Shown here piece by piece: positions 17,039 to 26,334 of a DNA stretch of 34,715 bases. This stretch comes from Endobugula sp047619205. Its GTDB lineage: Bacteria; Pseudomonadota; Gammaproteobacteria; Pseudomonadales; Cellvibrionaceae. Made by a program: the position numbers and the translations under genes. The DNA lies in contig JBLHJR010000029.1 of NCBI GenBank assembly GCA_047619205.1, positions 1 to 34,715 of the forward strand, in the 5' to 3' direction. Below the pieces are notes generated by a model, which worked only from the letters and a program-made list of their open reading frames with translations, was not told where the DNA came from and did no database searches. Within the stretch, counting starts at the first letter, position 1. The number at the start of each line of letters is the position of its first letter.

Positions 17039-17701
17039 ATGGCAAATTTTCAAGCGCATAGCTTAATACAAGCTACTTTAGCACCCACACTAACTCCAGA
17101 TATCAATAATAGCGGTTTAGTCCCTATGGTTGTTGAGCAAACCGCTAGGGGTGAGCGTTCATACGATATTTATTCACGCTTATTGAAAGAGCGAGTGATA
17201 TTCCTTGTAGGTCAAGTGGAAGATCATATGGCGAATCTTGTGGTGGCCCAGTTATTGTTCCTAGAGGCTGAAAACCCAGATAAAGATATCCATTTGTATA
17301 TTAATTCCCCAGGCGGATCCGTCACGGCGGGCATGTCTATTTACGATACCATGCAGTTTATTAAGCCAGATGTGAGCACTATGTGCATCGGCCAGGCTTG
17401 TAGTATGGGGGCATTTTTGCTCAATGCTGGTGCTGTAGGTAAGCGTTTTTGTTTGCCCAATGCGCGTACGATGATTCATCAGCCTAGCGGTGGAGCCCAA
17501 GGGCAAGCAACCGATATCTCTATTCAGGCAGAAGAAATTCTTAAAATCCGTAAACGTTTAAATGAACTGATGGCTGAGCATTCTGGTCGTAGCTATGAAG
17601 AAATTGCGCGTGATACGGAACGCGATCGTTTTATGAGTGCCGAAGAATCAAAGAGCTATGGCTTAATTGACGATGTATTGTCATCACGGGCAAGTACTTA
17701 A
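17039..17701 (+). CDS. clpP: ATP-dependent Clp protease proteolytic subunit
   Basis: 220 residues from the ATG at 17039. The serine protease triad is Ser122 (GQACSMGAF), His147 (RTMIHQPSGG) and Asp196 (ERDRFMS), each offset by 11 from the E. coli precursor numbering, so spacing is conserved. Twin heptameric rings of ClpP degrade substrates unfolded by ClpX. The N-terminal ~25 residues are a divergent propeptide-like segment. The frame is open 8 codons upstream to a TTG at 17015, but ATG 17039 is the better choice; neither has a strong Shine-Dalgarno. clpX follows after 247 bp, so the two may be co-transcribed or separately promoted. Confidence 0.96.
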   Translation: MANFQAHSLIQATLAPTLTPDINNSGLVPMVVEQTARGERSYDIYSRLLKERVIFLVGQVEDHMANLVVAQLLFLEAENPDKDIHLYINSPGGSVTAGMSIYDTMQFIKPDVSTMCIGQACSMGAFLLNAGAVGKRFCLPNARTMIHQPSGGAQGQATDISIQAEEILKIRKRLNELMAEHSGRSYEEIARDTERDRFMSAEESKSYGLIDDVLSSRAST

Positions 17702-17948
17702 ATCCATGAAATGTATTTTATAGGGCTTTAAAAGTAGTATTGAAGCCCCATAAAGAGTGGATACGGTGACAAAAACATTTACTTAAAGCGGAAAAGTAGG
17801 ATTGTGGTAGTTAATCGTTAAGAGTTTATCTTAATGATTATGATCCAAAAGCCGTTAAAGTAAGTATAGATAAGTATTAGGCCTATCTTTATAGATAGCT
17901 TAATCGACTAATTGTTATAAGTAAGAGATAAAAGAGTAAGGTAATCCA

Positions 17949-19247
17949 ATGACCGAGAAAGGTAAAGACGACAACGATGACAGCGGTAAATTACTGTACT
18001 GTTCATTCTGTGGCAAGAGTCAGCATGAAGTCCGCAAGTTAATTGCAGGTCCTTCAGTTTTCATTTGTGATGAATGTGTCGATCTATGTAACGATATTAT
18101 TCGCGAAGAAATACAAGAAAGCGCAGTGTCTGAAGGTGGTTCAGATAAATTGCCTACACCAAAAGAAATTACGGCAATATTAGATCAATATGTAATTGGC
18201 CAGTTTCGTGCCAAGCGTGTTTTATCGGTTGCCGTTTATAATCACTACAAGCGCCTACGCTTTGGTGAAAGCGCTACTAAAGAAAAAGATCAAGTAGAGC
18301 TAGGCAAAAGTAATATTCTAATGGTTGGCCCTACCGGTAGTGGTAAAACTCTGTTGGCAGAAACACTTGCGCGTTTACTTGATGTCCCTTTTACTATTGC
18401 TGATGCAACCACCTTAACCGAAGCGGGTTATGTGGGTGAAGATGTTGAGAATATTATTCAGAAGCTTCTGCAAAAATGCGATTACGATGTAGAGAAAGCG
18501 CAGCAGGGCATTGTTTACATCGATGAAATTGACAAGATTTCGCGCAAGAGTGATAACCCATCGATTACCCGTGATGTGTCGGGTGAAGGTGTTCAACAAG
18601 CACTACTGAAACTCATTGAAGGCACGGTAGCTTCTGTTCCTCCTCAGGGCGGGCGCAAGCATCCTCAGCAAGAATTCTTGCAAGTTGATACTTCTAATAT
18701 CCTATTTGTCTGTGGTGGTGCATTTTCCGGTCTGGACAAGGTTATTCGCGAACGTTCGGAAAAGGGCGGTATAGGTTTTAATGCTGTCGTGAGCAATAAG
18801 GAAGAAAGTAAAGGTGTTGGTGAAACACTGAAAGATCTAGAGTCAGAAGATTTAGTGAGCTATGGATTGATTCCGGAGTTTGTTGGGCGTTTACCCATGA
18901 TTGCTACTTTAGAAGAGTTAGATGAGGCAGCCTTGGTAGAGATTTTAACGGAACCTAAGAACTCCCTTACTAAGCAATACACCAAACTGTTTGAGATGGA
19001 AGGTGTTGATATCGATTTTCGCAAGGATGCATTAAGTGCGGTAGCAAAAAAGGCAATGCTGAGAAAGACCGGTGCGCGTGGACTACGCTCGATTATGGAG
19101 CTAGTGTTACTGGATACCATGTACCGTGTACCTTCTGAAGAAAATGTAGTGAAGGTAGTGGTTGATGAAGGCGTGATTAATGGAGATTCTGAGCCTTTGT
19201 TAGTTTACGATAATATCGAAAAAGCTAAGGCAATGCCTAAAGAATAG
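17949..19247 (+). CDS. clpX: Clp protease ATP-binding subunit ClpX
   Basis: 432 residues. The N-terminal zinc-binding domain has four cysteines (Cys18, Cys21, Cys40, Cys43; YCSFCGK and ICDECVDLC) for substrate and adaptor binding. The AAA+ module has Walker A GPTGSGKT, the pore loop GYVGEDV, Walker B IVYIDEIDKI and the sensor region ALLKLIEGT. The IGF loop that docks on ClpP is present in EKGGIGFNAV. It unfolds ssrA-tagged and specific substrates and feeds them to ClpP. AAGG lies about 7 nt before the ATG. A strong terminator follows the stop. Confidence 0.98.
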   Translation: MTEKGKDDNDDSGKLLYCSFCGKSQHEVRKLIAGPSVFICDECVDLCNDIIREEIQESAVSEGGSDKLPTPKEITAILDQYVIGQFRAKRVLSVAVYNHYKRLRFGESATKEKDQVELGKSNILMVGPTGSGKTLLAETLARLLDVPFTIADATTLTEAGYVGEDVENIIQKLLQKCDYDVEKAQQGIVYIDEIDKISRKSDNPSITRDVSGEGVQQALLKLIEGTVASVPPQGGRKHPQQEFLQVDTSNILFVCGGAFSGLDKVIRERSEKGGIGFNAVVSNKEESKGVGETLKDLESEDLVSYGLIPEFVGRLPMIATLEELDEAALVEILTEPKNSLTKQYTKLFEMEGVDIDFRKDALSAVAKKAMLRKTGARGLRSIMELVLLDTMYRVPSEENVVKVVVDEGVINGDSEPLLVYDNIEKAKAMPKE

Positions 19248-19263
19248 TGCTCACTTCCCCTAT

Positions 19264-19293
19264 AACGGCTCTCTATCTAGAGGGCCGTTTTTG
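19264..19293 (+). terminator. Intrinsic terminator after clpX
   Basis: Stem AACGGCTCTCT (19264-19274) with AGAGGGCCGTT (19279-19289), one G-T pair, loop ATCT, running into a TTTTT tract (19288-19292). It starts 16 bp after the clpX stop. Confidence 0.85.
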
Positions 19294-19508
19294 TATGAAG
19301 GTCTTTTATAGGTAATTATCCTTGCTTGATGCCTTGCAATTCAGCTAATTTACCACCACTATTAATCCAATCTATGAAATTAGCCGCTTTGCGGCTTGAA
19401 AGACGTTAGACGCTTTTTAGGGGTTTAGGTTTTTCTTTTAAAGCATCTCACGTCTGACATCTCACGTCTCACATATTGTTATAAATGAATAATTAAGGGG
19501 TTAATTTA

Positions 19509-21920
19509 GTGTCATCTCCCGTTGAAATTACAGAATCCGAGTTTCCTCTCTTACCGCTACGCGACGTAGTGGTTTATCCGCATATGGTATTGCCTTTATT
19601 TGTCGGTCGACCAAAGTCGATAAAAGCGTTAGAAGAGGCGATGAAAACTAATAAGCAAGTGCTGTTAATCGCCCAGCGCGATGCTAATGACGACAATCCT
19701 CAGCAAAGTAGTTTGTACGAGATTGGTACGGTCGCATCAATCTTACAGCTATTAAAATTGCCTGATGGAACCGTTAAAGTCTTGGTTGAAGGGGCTTATC
19801 GTGCCCATGTCACTAGTTTAATTGAGCAAGATAATTTCTTTAAAGCTACTATCGAGCCGGTAGCGACCGAAGTGTTAGCTGAAGAAGATGCAAAAGTGCT
19901 CATGTCCACCGCGCTACATCAATTTGAACAATATGTTGAATTAAGCAAAAAAGTGCCTATTGAAGTGATGGCTTCATTGTCTGGTATTGATGAACCAGGT
20001 CGTTTAGCCGACACCATTGCCGCGCATATGTCATTGCAGTTAGCGCAAAAACAAGAAGCTTTGGAAATATCTGGTGAGCGCCAGCGCTTAGAGCATCTAT
20101 TGTCCTTCATGGATGCTGAAATTGATGCCCATCAAGTAGAAAAACGCATCCGCGGTCGCGTTAAAAAACAAATGGAAAAAAGTCAGCGCGAATACTATTT
20201 GAATGAGCAAATGAAGGCTATTCAAAAAGAATTAGGCGAGTTAGGTGAAGAGGTAAGTGAAGCCGAAACCTTGGAGCGAAAAATCAATGAAGCGGGTATG
20301 CACAAGGAGGCATCAGAAAAAGCCTTGTCAGAACTGAATAAATTGAAAATGATGTCGCCTATGTCAGCAGAAGCATCGGTATTACGTTCATATATTGATT
20401 GGATGGTGACGGTTCCCTGGAAGAAACGCAGTAAAGTTCGCAATGATCTTAATCGTGCGGAAAAGATTTTGGAAGAAGACCACTATGGTTTAGATGACGT
20501 TAAAGAACGCATACTCGAATACCTCGCCGTTCAGGCTAGGGTGAAACGAATTAAAGGCCCGGTGTTATGTTTAGTTGGCCCTCCAGGCGTAGGTAAAACA
20601 TCCCTTGGTGAGTCTATAGCGCGTGCAACCAACCGCAAGTTCATTCGTATGGCCCTAGGGGGTGTTCGCGATGAGGCTGAAATACGCGGACATAGACGCA
20701 CCTATATTGGCTCTATGCCGGGTAAACTCGTGCAAAAAATGTCTAAGGTAGGCGTTAAAAACCCTTTATTCTTGCTAGATGAAATTGACAAAATGGGTAT
20801 GGACCACCGCGGCGACCCTGCATCAGCATTGCTTGAAGTGTTAGATCCAGAACAGAATCATACCTTTAATGATCATTATTTGGAGGTTGATTACGACCTT
20901 TCTGATGTCATGTTTGTCTGCACCTCAAATTCCATGAACATCCCCGGCCCTTTATTGGATCGTATGGAAGTGATTCGGATTCCAGGTTATACCGAAGATG
21001 AAAAGTTGAACATTGCACAAAAATATTTGGTGCCAAAGCAGATTAAGCAAAATGGCTTAAAGACAGGAGAATTAGCTATTGAAGATAGTGCTATTCGAGA
21101 TATTGTAAGGTACTTCACGCGAGAAGCGGGTGTGCGTAACTTGGATCGCGAAATTGCCAAAATATCCCGTAAGGCAGTCACTTGCTTTACTAAAGACAAG
21201 CAGCAGCAAGCATTATGTGTGAATGCAGAAAATATTGAAGACTTTCTTGGCGTGCGTAAGTTTGACTATGGTGTTGCAGAGCAAGAGAATCAGGTCGGGC
21301 AGGTGACGGGTCTTGCATGGACACAAGTCGGTGGTGAATTATTAACCATAGAAGCATCGGCTGTGCATGGTAAAGGGCGATTGGTAAAAACGGGCTCTTT
21401 GGGCGATGTCATGCAAGAATCGATACAGGCGGCATTAACGGTTGTTCGTTCTAGAGCACAATTATTAGGTATTGCGCCTGACTATTTGGAAAAATTTGAT
21501 ATTCATATCCATGTGCCAGAAGGTGCGACACCTAAAGATGGCCCAAGTGCCGGTGTTGCTATGAGCACTGCATTAGTGTCAGTGCTCACCAATATTCCTA
21601 TCAAAGCGGAAGTGGCAATGACAGGAGAGATTACTTTACGTGGTGAAGTCTTACGTATTGGTGGTTTAAAAGAAAAGTTATTGGCGGCTCACCGAGGAGG
21701 AATTAAGACCGTGTTAATTCCCCAAGGCAATGAACGTGATTTAAAAGAAATCCCAGATAATATTAAAGCGGATCTGAGTATTATTCCCGTAAAGTGGATC
21801 GACCAAGTGTTGGAAATTGCACTGCAATCATTGCCCGTGGCTTTATCCGATGATGAATATAAAGCCTTAGAAGCGAAAGCTCAGCAGGCACCAAGTAGTG
21901 CGGAGACGGTGCAACATTAA
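19509..21920 (+). CDS. lon: ATP-dependent protease Lon
   Basis: 803 residues, the LonA form. The N-terminal substrate-binding domain starts LPLLPLRDVVVYPHMVLPLF; a coiled coil follows (about 200-280). The AAA+ domain has Walker A GPPGVGKTSLGES and Walker B PLFLLDEIDKM. The C-terminal protease has the Ser680-Lys723 dyad (DGPSAGVAMS and GGLKEKLLAA), matching E. coli Ser679/Lys722. It degrades misfolded and regulatory proteins. The start is a GTG at 19509 with AAGGGG 8-9 nt upstream. Upstream is a CTTGAAA (19395-19401) that matches a heat-shock -35 box, but no matching -10 was found. A 12-bp direct repeat CATCTCACGTCT (19444-19455, 19458-19469) precedes the gene. Confidence 0.98.
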   Translation: MSSPVEITESEFPLLPLRDVVVYPHMVLPLFVGRPKSIKALEEAMKTNKQVLLIAQRDANDDNPQQSSLYEIGTVASILQLLKLPDGTVKVLVEGAYRAHVTSLIEQDNFFKATIEPVATEVLAEEDAKVLMSTALHQFEQYVELSKKVPIEVMASLSGIDEPGRLADTIAAHMSLQLAQKQEALEISGERQRLEHLLSFMDAEIDAHQVEKRIRGRVKKQMEKSQREYYLNEQMKAIQKELGELGEEVSEAETLERKINEAGMHKEASEKALSELNKLKMMSPMSAEASVLRSYIDWMVTVPWKKRSKVRNDLNRAEKILEEDHYGLDDVKERILEYLAVQARVKRIKGPVLCLVGPPGVGKTSLGESIARATNRKFIRMALGGVRDEAEIRGHRRTYIGSMPGKLVQKMSKVGVKNPLFLLDEIDKMGMDHRGDPASALLEVLDPEQNHTFNDHYLEVDYDLSDVMFVCTSNSMNIPGPLLDRMEVIRIPGYTEDEKLNIAQKYLVPKQIKQNGLKTGELAIEDSAIRDIVRYFTREAGVRNLDREIAKISRKAVTCFTKDKQQQALCVNAENIEDFLGVRKFDYGVAEQENQVGQVTGLAWTQVGGELLTIEASAVHGKGRLVKTGSLGDVMQESIQAALTVVRSRAQLLGIAPDYLEKFDIHIHVPEGATPKDGPSAGVAMSTALVSVLTNIPIKAEVAMTGEITLRGEVLRIGGLKEKLLAAHRGGIKTVLIPQGNERDLKEIPDNIKADLSIIPVKWIDQVLEIALQSLPVALSDDEYKALEAKAQQAPSSAETVQH

Positions 21921-22001
21921 GTGTAAATCGATCGATAAATAATCATTCATGACAATTGTTCAGGTTAAACAAGAATTTTTATCCTGTAGGGCTTATATTT
22001 C

Positions 22002-22030
22002 TTGACGCTTACAGGGACTCTTGGTATAAA
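22002..22030 (+). promoter_or_regulatory. Sigma70 promoter for hupB
   Basis: TTGACG (22002-22007), a 17-bp spacer and TATAAA (22025-22030): five of six -35 and five of six -10 bases match consensus at optimal spacing. It points towards hupB. Confidence 0.75.
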
Positions 22031-22084
22031 ATGCTCTGATCAGGGACGCGATAAGTGGATACCTATCGGTTTACACTGTTCAAG

Positions 22085-22123
22085 CTACGTTAACCTACTA
22101 CGTTAACCTACTACGTTAACCCA
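22085..22123 (+). repeat. Three 13-bp tandem repeats in the hupB leader
   Basis: The unit CTACGTTAACCTA occurs three times head to tail, the last ending CCCA. Each contains the palindrome GTTAAC. It lies about 50-90 nt downstream of the predicted transcription start. Confidence 0.85.
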
Positions 22124-22273
22124 GATAATGAGATACTTTTAGCCAGTTAATATTCAGGCTAGACGATTTTTATTGATTTTATCAACGCATGATTAAAAAT
22201 ACTCAGCTTCATCGTTATTCTATTTGAGGCTGATAATAACAACTAGAAAATCTATTAATTAAAGGGGCACATT

Positions 22274-22549
22274 GTGAATAAATCAGAGCTTATTGATGCT
22301 ATTGCTGCATCGGCAGACCTTCCTAAAGCAGCGGCTGGTCGCGCCTTAGAAGCCGTTATCGACACCATTCAAAGCACATTGAAAGATGGCGATCCAGTAG
22401 CGCTTGTAGGCTTTGGGACTTTTTCTGTAAAAGATCGAGCCGCACGCACTGGACGTAACCCTCAGACAGGTGCAGCAATTCAAATTGCAGCAGCGAAAAT
22501 CCCTAACTTCAAGGCAGGAAAATCATTAAAGGATGCGGTTAACGCGTGA
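22274..22549 (+). CDS. hupB: DNA-binding protein HU-beta
   Basis: 91 residues, the standard HU length. The helical N-terminus MNKSELIDAIAASADLPKAA is followed by the saddle strand with VALVGFGTFSVKDRAART. The DNA-gripping arm region GRNPQTGAAIQIAAAKIPNF holds the conserved proline that kinks DNA, and FKAGKSLKDAVNA closes the protein. HU is a nucleoid protein that bends and compacts DNA. The start is GTG at 22274 with AAAGGGG 6 nt upstream. It is placed directly after lon, as in enterobacteria and pseudomonads. It has its own promoter and a strong terminator, so it is probably mostly monocistronic. Confidence 0.98.
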   Translation: MNKSELIDAIAASADLPKAAAGRALEAVIDTIQSTLKDGDPVALVGFGTFSVKDRAARTGRNPQTGAAIQIAAAKIPNFKAGKSLKDAVNA

Positions 22550-22575
22550 ATCCACAATAAACAGAGTTGTTTTAT

Positions 22576-22610
22576 AAAAAAGCGCTTACTCATGGATAAG
22601 CGCTTTTTTT
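22576..22610 (+). terminator. Intrinsic terminator after hupB
   Basis: A 13-bp perfect stem (arms at 22576-22588 and 22597-22609, core AGCGCTTA/TAAGCGCT) with loop CTCATGGA. The right arm runs into seven Ts. The A-tract/T-tract symmetry makes it potentially bidirectional. Confidence 0.92.
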
Positions 22611-22753
22611 GTGCCTATTGGTTTACGTGCTAGTACCCATCAGTAAATAGCAAGGAGCATTTTTGTTTCCCCCGCGACGAGTCACTTATAGATGGACACT
22701 AGCAAGTTTTTATAACATTTCACTTCCACAGCGCCTGCGTTTGCTGTTCTCTA

Positions 22754-22762
22754 TGGTAGAAT
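22754..22762 (+). promoter_or_regulatory. Possible extended -10 promoter for ppiD
   Basis: TGGTAGAAT matches an extended -10 (TGn followed by TAGAAT), 65 bp before the ppiD ATG. No good -35 is present, as extended -10 promoters allow. Confidence 0.35.
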
Positions 22763-22826
22763 ATGGTATTAAATCTAGAAACGTCCGTACAATAAAAAAC
22801 CATCATTCGAAATGTAGAGGTCAAGT

Positions 22827-24728
22827 ATGCTGCAAAGTATAAGAAGTAAGATTAAAGGCTTTGTTGCCGTTTTCATCATCGCTTTATTAACTATTCCATT
22901 AGCCCTAATTGGTGTCGAAAATCTATTTAGCGGAAGTACTAACGTGGGTGAAGCCGCTGAAGTGAATGGCAAAGTGATTAGTGAGAGGGAAGTACAGCTA
23001 GCCTTAGGTCGTGAAAGGCAGCGCCTGCAAGCACAGTTAGGTGATAGTTTGCCTGCAGAGTTTTTATCGGATGAACGCTTACGTAAGCCAGTGATTGAAG
23101 GCTTAATTCAGCGCAGTTTGATTGCTAGTATTGCAGAGCAAGGTGAAATGACCTTTAGTGATCAAATTATCGACCAAACCATTGTTAAATTACCAGACTT
23201 TCAAGTAGAAGGAAATTTTGACGGGCAACGCTTTATACAAGTCATCAGAAGTATTGGGTATACGCCAGTCTCTTTTAGAGCGCTAATTAAAGAAGATATG
23301 CTGGTGAATCAGATGCAAAGAGCCATCGTCGCCACGGACTTCATCACTGATGATGAAATCAATCGGGCGGTAGCACTTTCTCGACAATCACGGGATTTTG
23401 CGTGGCTCACCTTGCCGCTGGGAAATCTTGCTGAAACAGTGGTTGTCAGTGACGCAGAAATATCGACCTATTATGAAGAAAATAAACAAGCTTATTTGTC
23501 CGAAGAACAAGTGGCTATCGAATATATCGAACTCAATGTCAGTGACCTAGAAAAAGAGTTTAGTATTGATGAAGCGAGCATTCGTGAGCAGTATGATCAA
23601 GTGGTAAAAAACTTTGCTAATATTAGTCAACGTGAAGCGGCGCATATTATGGTCGAAGGCGAGGGTGAGGCAGCACAACAAAAGATAGCCGAGCTAGAAG
23701 AAAAATTAGCCGCTAATAACGATTTTGCATTACTCGCTAGTGAGTACTCCGATGACTTTGGTAGCCGAGATAATGGTGGTAACCTAGGTGTGAGTAGTGG
23801 CGATGGCTTTCCTGAAGCCTTTGAAACCGCCTTACTGGAGCTTACAGAAGGGCAAATATCCGCGCCGATTAAAATTGATAATGCGACACACTTTATTAAA
23901 TTAATCTCTTTGAGTGAAAAAACAGCGCCAACTTATGACGAACAAAAAACAGTCATAGCGGCAGAGTTAAGTCGTGCTCGCGCAGAAGAGCAATTTGTTC
24001 AAGATGTTCAGGCAATCGAAGAGCTAGCTTATAATGCTGAGAACCTTCAGGAAGTGGGCGAGCAATTAGGTTTGCCTGTAGGCAAAACAGCACTGTTTAG
24101 TCGTATAGAAGCCAAAGAGGCCATACTGCAAGACAGTCGAGTAGTGACGGCAGCTTTTAGTCCGCAGGTAGTACAAGAAGGGCATAGTAGTGAGCTTATA
24201 GAGTTATCGTCAGATAGGATTGTGGTACTTAAGTTAATTGAGCATAAGCCAGTACGGATACTGACTTTAGAAGAGAAGAAAGAGGCGATTTTAGCGGATT
24301 TACAGCTGAAAAAAGCCAAAGATACTATTGCCCTTCAGGCCGCGTCTATACGTGTATTAATCGATAATGGAACTGACATTGCTACTATTAGCGAACAACA
24401 AAACATCCAATTGTCTAGCCAGCTGGCTGCTCAGCGCAATACCGCAGGTGTTCCCGCAGAATTGTTAACCTCAGTCTTTGAAATGGCGCAACCGGAAAAG
24501 GACAAGGTTACTATTGCCGAGCGTCATTTAGGTAATGGCGATTATGTGATTGTTAGCTTAAGCAACATTACCGATGGTAGTGTTGACGATTTGGCCGAAG
24601 CAGAGCGAGCTAGTCTACGCGGTAACTTATCGTCTAGTATCGCCGGAGATGAGTATCGTGCTTGGCAAGAGCAACTGCGTATTCAGGCCGATATCAATGT
24701 ATATAGTTCAACATATCCCACCTTATAA
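22827..24728 (+). CDS. ppiD: Peptidyl-prolyl cis-trans isomerase PpiD (SurA-like periplasmic chaperone)
   Basis: 633 residues, similar to E. coli PpiD (623). A single N-terminal transmembrane anchor (VAVFIIALLTIPLALIGVE, about residues 13-31) places the rest in the periplasm. A SurA-N-like chaperone region follows (FSDQIIDQTIVKLPDFQVEG). One parvulin domain lies near 265-355, with REAAHIMVEGEGEAAQQKI and ASEYSDDFGSRDNGGNLGVS. The C-terminal part is a second helical chaperone region. PpiD associates with the SecYEG translocon and helps release and fold exported proteins. Position after hupB is conserved. A weak 8-bp hairpin (24748-24769) follows the stop without a good U-tract. Confidence 0.95.
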   Translation: MLQSIRSKIKGFVAVFIIALLTIPLALIGVENLFSGSTNVGEAAEVNGKVISEREVQLALGRERQRLQAQLGDSLPAEFLSDERLRKPVIEGLIQRSLIASIAEQGEMTFSDQIIDQTIVKLPDFQVEGNFDGQRFIQVIRSIGYTPVSFRALIKEDMLVNQMQRAIVATDFITDDEINRAVALSRQSRDFAWLTLPLGNLAETVVVSDAEISTYYEENKQAYLSEEQVAIEYIELNVSDLEKEFSIDEASIREQYDQVVKNFANISQREAAHIMVEGEGEAAQQKIAELEEKLAANNDFALLASEYSDDFGSRDNGGNLGVSSGDGFPEAFETALLELTEGQISAPIKIDNATHFIKLISLSEKTAPTYDEQKTVIAAELSRARAEEQFVQDVQAIEELAYNAENLQEVGEQLGLPVGKTALFSRIEAKEAILQDSRVVTAAFSPQVVQEGHSSELIELSSDRIVVLKLIEHKPVRILTLEEKKEAILADLQLKKAKDTIALQAASIRVLIDNGTDIATISEQQNIQLSSQLAAQRNTAGVPAELLTSVFEMAQPEKDKVTIAERHLGNGDYVIVSLSNITDGSVDDLAEAERASLRGNLSSSIAGDEYRAWQEQLRIQADINVYSSTYPTL

Positions 24729-24874
24729 ATTTATTTAATCACTGTGGCGGGCTTGGGTATTCAAGTCCGTTACATCGTGATTGATTCCTTCATTTTTTAT
24801 CCTTTCTGTCATTTTATTGTCATCGTAAGCAGAATAATAATCTTTAGTTATTGATTTTGTTGGCTTTTTTGTTT

Positions 24875-24890
24875 TGGCATTGCCCTTGCA
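24875..24890 (+). promoter_or_regulatory. Sigma54 (RpoN) promoter for flrBC
   Basis: TGGCAT-N5-TTGCA, with the GG (24876-24877) and GC (24888-24889) exactly 10 bp apart as RpoN requires. Only one base differs from the TGGCAC-N5-TTGCA consensus. It ends 82 bp before the flrB start. In Vibrio and Pseudomonas, flrBC/fleSR is driven by RpoN with FlrA/FleQ, so this fits. Confidence 0.8.
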
Positions 24891-24972
24891 AACACTCTTG
24901 TTATTGTTGTTTATTGTCAGAGAACACTTCGCTGGCGGTAAGCATTGGTTTTAATAGATAGAGAGGTTAACA

Positions 24973-26238
24973 ATGGCAGAGAGTATTCCTCAAGTCGTAT
25001 TGCCGGTCATTCAAGCACCAGAAATATTATTGTCATCACTAGCCAATGTAGCATTACTAGAGCAGCCACAGACAGACCACCTTAAGTCGGCTTTTGAGTC
25101 GTTTAATCATTTGTCGACTCAACTGACAGAATCGTATGCATTACTAGAAAATCGAGTGGCAGATTTAACGTCTGAATTGAACGTTGTCAGCGAGCAGCGT
25201 ATGCAAGAATTACAGGGTAAGGAGCTGGTAGCCAATCGCCTCGAGAGTTTGATTAATTTTCTTCCCGGTGGTGTTATTGTTTTAGATCAAAGAGGCATTA
25301 TTGTAGACATTAACCCAACTGCGGTGAGTATGCTTGACGATGGATTGAAGGGGCAGTTGTGGCGAGAGGTTATTCAACGATGCTTCTCGCCAAAAAGCGA
25401 TGATGGTCATGAAGTATCAAATCATCAGGGTAAGCGTATTAATATCGCCACTCGTTCCTTAGATAAAGATGGACAAATTATTTTATTAACTGACCAGACA
25501 GAAACGCGAAAGTTACAATCCGAATTAAGTCGCCATGAACGACTCACCGCTTTAGGAAAAATGGTATCAACATTAGCACACCAAGTGCGTACCCCACTGT
25601 CTTCAGCCATGTTGTATGCCAGCCATTTATTAAATACCAGCCTGTCCAGCCAACAGCATCATCAATTTTCGCAAAAACTACTCAATCGGCTTCATGAAAT
25701 GGAACGGCAAGTACGCGACATGTTGTTATTTGTTAAGGCCGACATGGTCATTAAAGACCAGTTAACCATTGCAGAGTTACAGCAACAGCTCGCAGAAACG
25801 ATGGAAATGTCACTGCACCAACATAGTATTCATTGTTCATGGGAAATCAAAAATAATGATAGGTTGATACGCTGTAATAGTGATGCATTAATCGGTGCCT
25901 TATCAAACCTAGTCAATAATAGCGTGCAAGCGATGGGTGAGGGGGGCGAACTACTGATTAGCTTTGAGTGTGATAGCACAGGCCAATTAATCATTTTGAT
26001 CAATGACAATGGTGATGGCATTAGTGAGGAAATAAAAAAACAAGTACATGAATTATTTTATACCACTAAGCCTCAAGGAACAGGAATAGGCTTGGCAGTT
26101 GTGAATACGGTGGTTAATTCCCATGGAGGAAAATTTTATTTAACGCCTAATGCCATCCAGGGGGTTTGTGCGCGACTAGAGCTGCCTATTTGTATGGTGC
26201 CAGAAGCTACAGTTGGATCACAAAAGTATGCATACTAA
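24973..26238 (+). CDS. flrB: Flagellar two-component sensor kinase (FlrB/FleS)
   Basis: 421 residues, with no transmembrane segment, so it is cytoplasmic like FlrB/FleS. An N-terminal coiled coil (about 40-85) leads into a PAS domain (LPGGVIVLDQRGIIVDINPT, about 95-170). The HisKA domain has the phospho-acceptor His203 in STLAHQVRTPLSSAM. The HATPase domain carries the N box (LSNLVNNSVQAMGEGG), G1 (INDNGDGISEE), F box (LFYTTKPQG) and G2 (GTGIGLAVVN). It is predicted to phosphorylate FlrC to activate mid-class flagellar genes. GAGAGG lies about 8 nt before the ATG. flrC follows after 96 bp. The regulator gene flrA/fleQ, usually just upstream, is absent; ppiD is there instead. Confidence 0.93.
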   Translation: MAESIPQVVLPVIQAPEILLSSLANVALLEQPQTDHLKSAFESFNHLSTQLTESYALLENRVADLTSELNVVSEQRMQELQGKELVANRLESLINFLPGGVIVLDQRGIIVDINPTAVSMLDDGLKGQLWREVIQRCFSPKSDDGHEVSNHQGKRINIATRSLDKDGQIILLTDQTETRKLQSELSRHERLTALGKMVSTLAHQVRTPLSSAMLYASHLLNTSLSSQQHHQFSQKLLNRLHEMERQVRDMLLFVKADMVIKDQLTIAELQQQLAETMEMSLHQHSIHCSWEIKNNDRLIRCNSDALIGALSNLVNNSVQAMGEGGELLISFECDSTGQLIILINDNGDGISEEIKKQVHELFYTTKPQGTGIGLAVVNTVVNSHGGKFYLTPNAIQGVCARLELPICMVPEATVGSQKYAY

Positions 26239-26334
26239 TAGTAGGTACTGAAGGGAGTTATCGATTAGTTATTCATTGTCCTGATTTAAGCAGAGATTGC
26301 TTCAATAAATATTTGTAGAACAGAGAGATAAATT

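Larger units (their letters stand above)
21921..22273 (+). other. Long lon-hupB intergenic region / hupB leader
   Basis: 353 bp without a gene. It holds a sigma70 promoter (22002-22030) and a three-copy tandem repeat (22085-22123), both listed separately, giving hupB an untranslated leader of roughly 235 nt. No terminator for lon was recognised. Confidence 0.7.

Noticed and set aside
22085..22123. 13-bp tandem repeats as a mini-CRISPR
   Set aside because: Units are directly adjacent with no spacers, and no cas genes are present.
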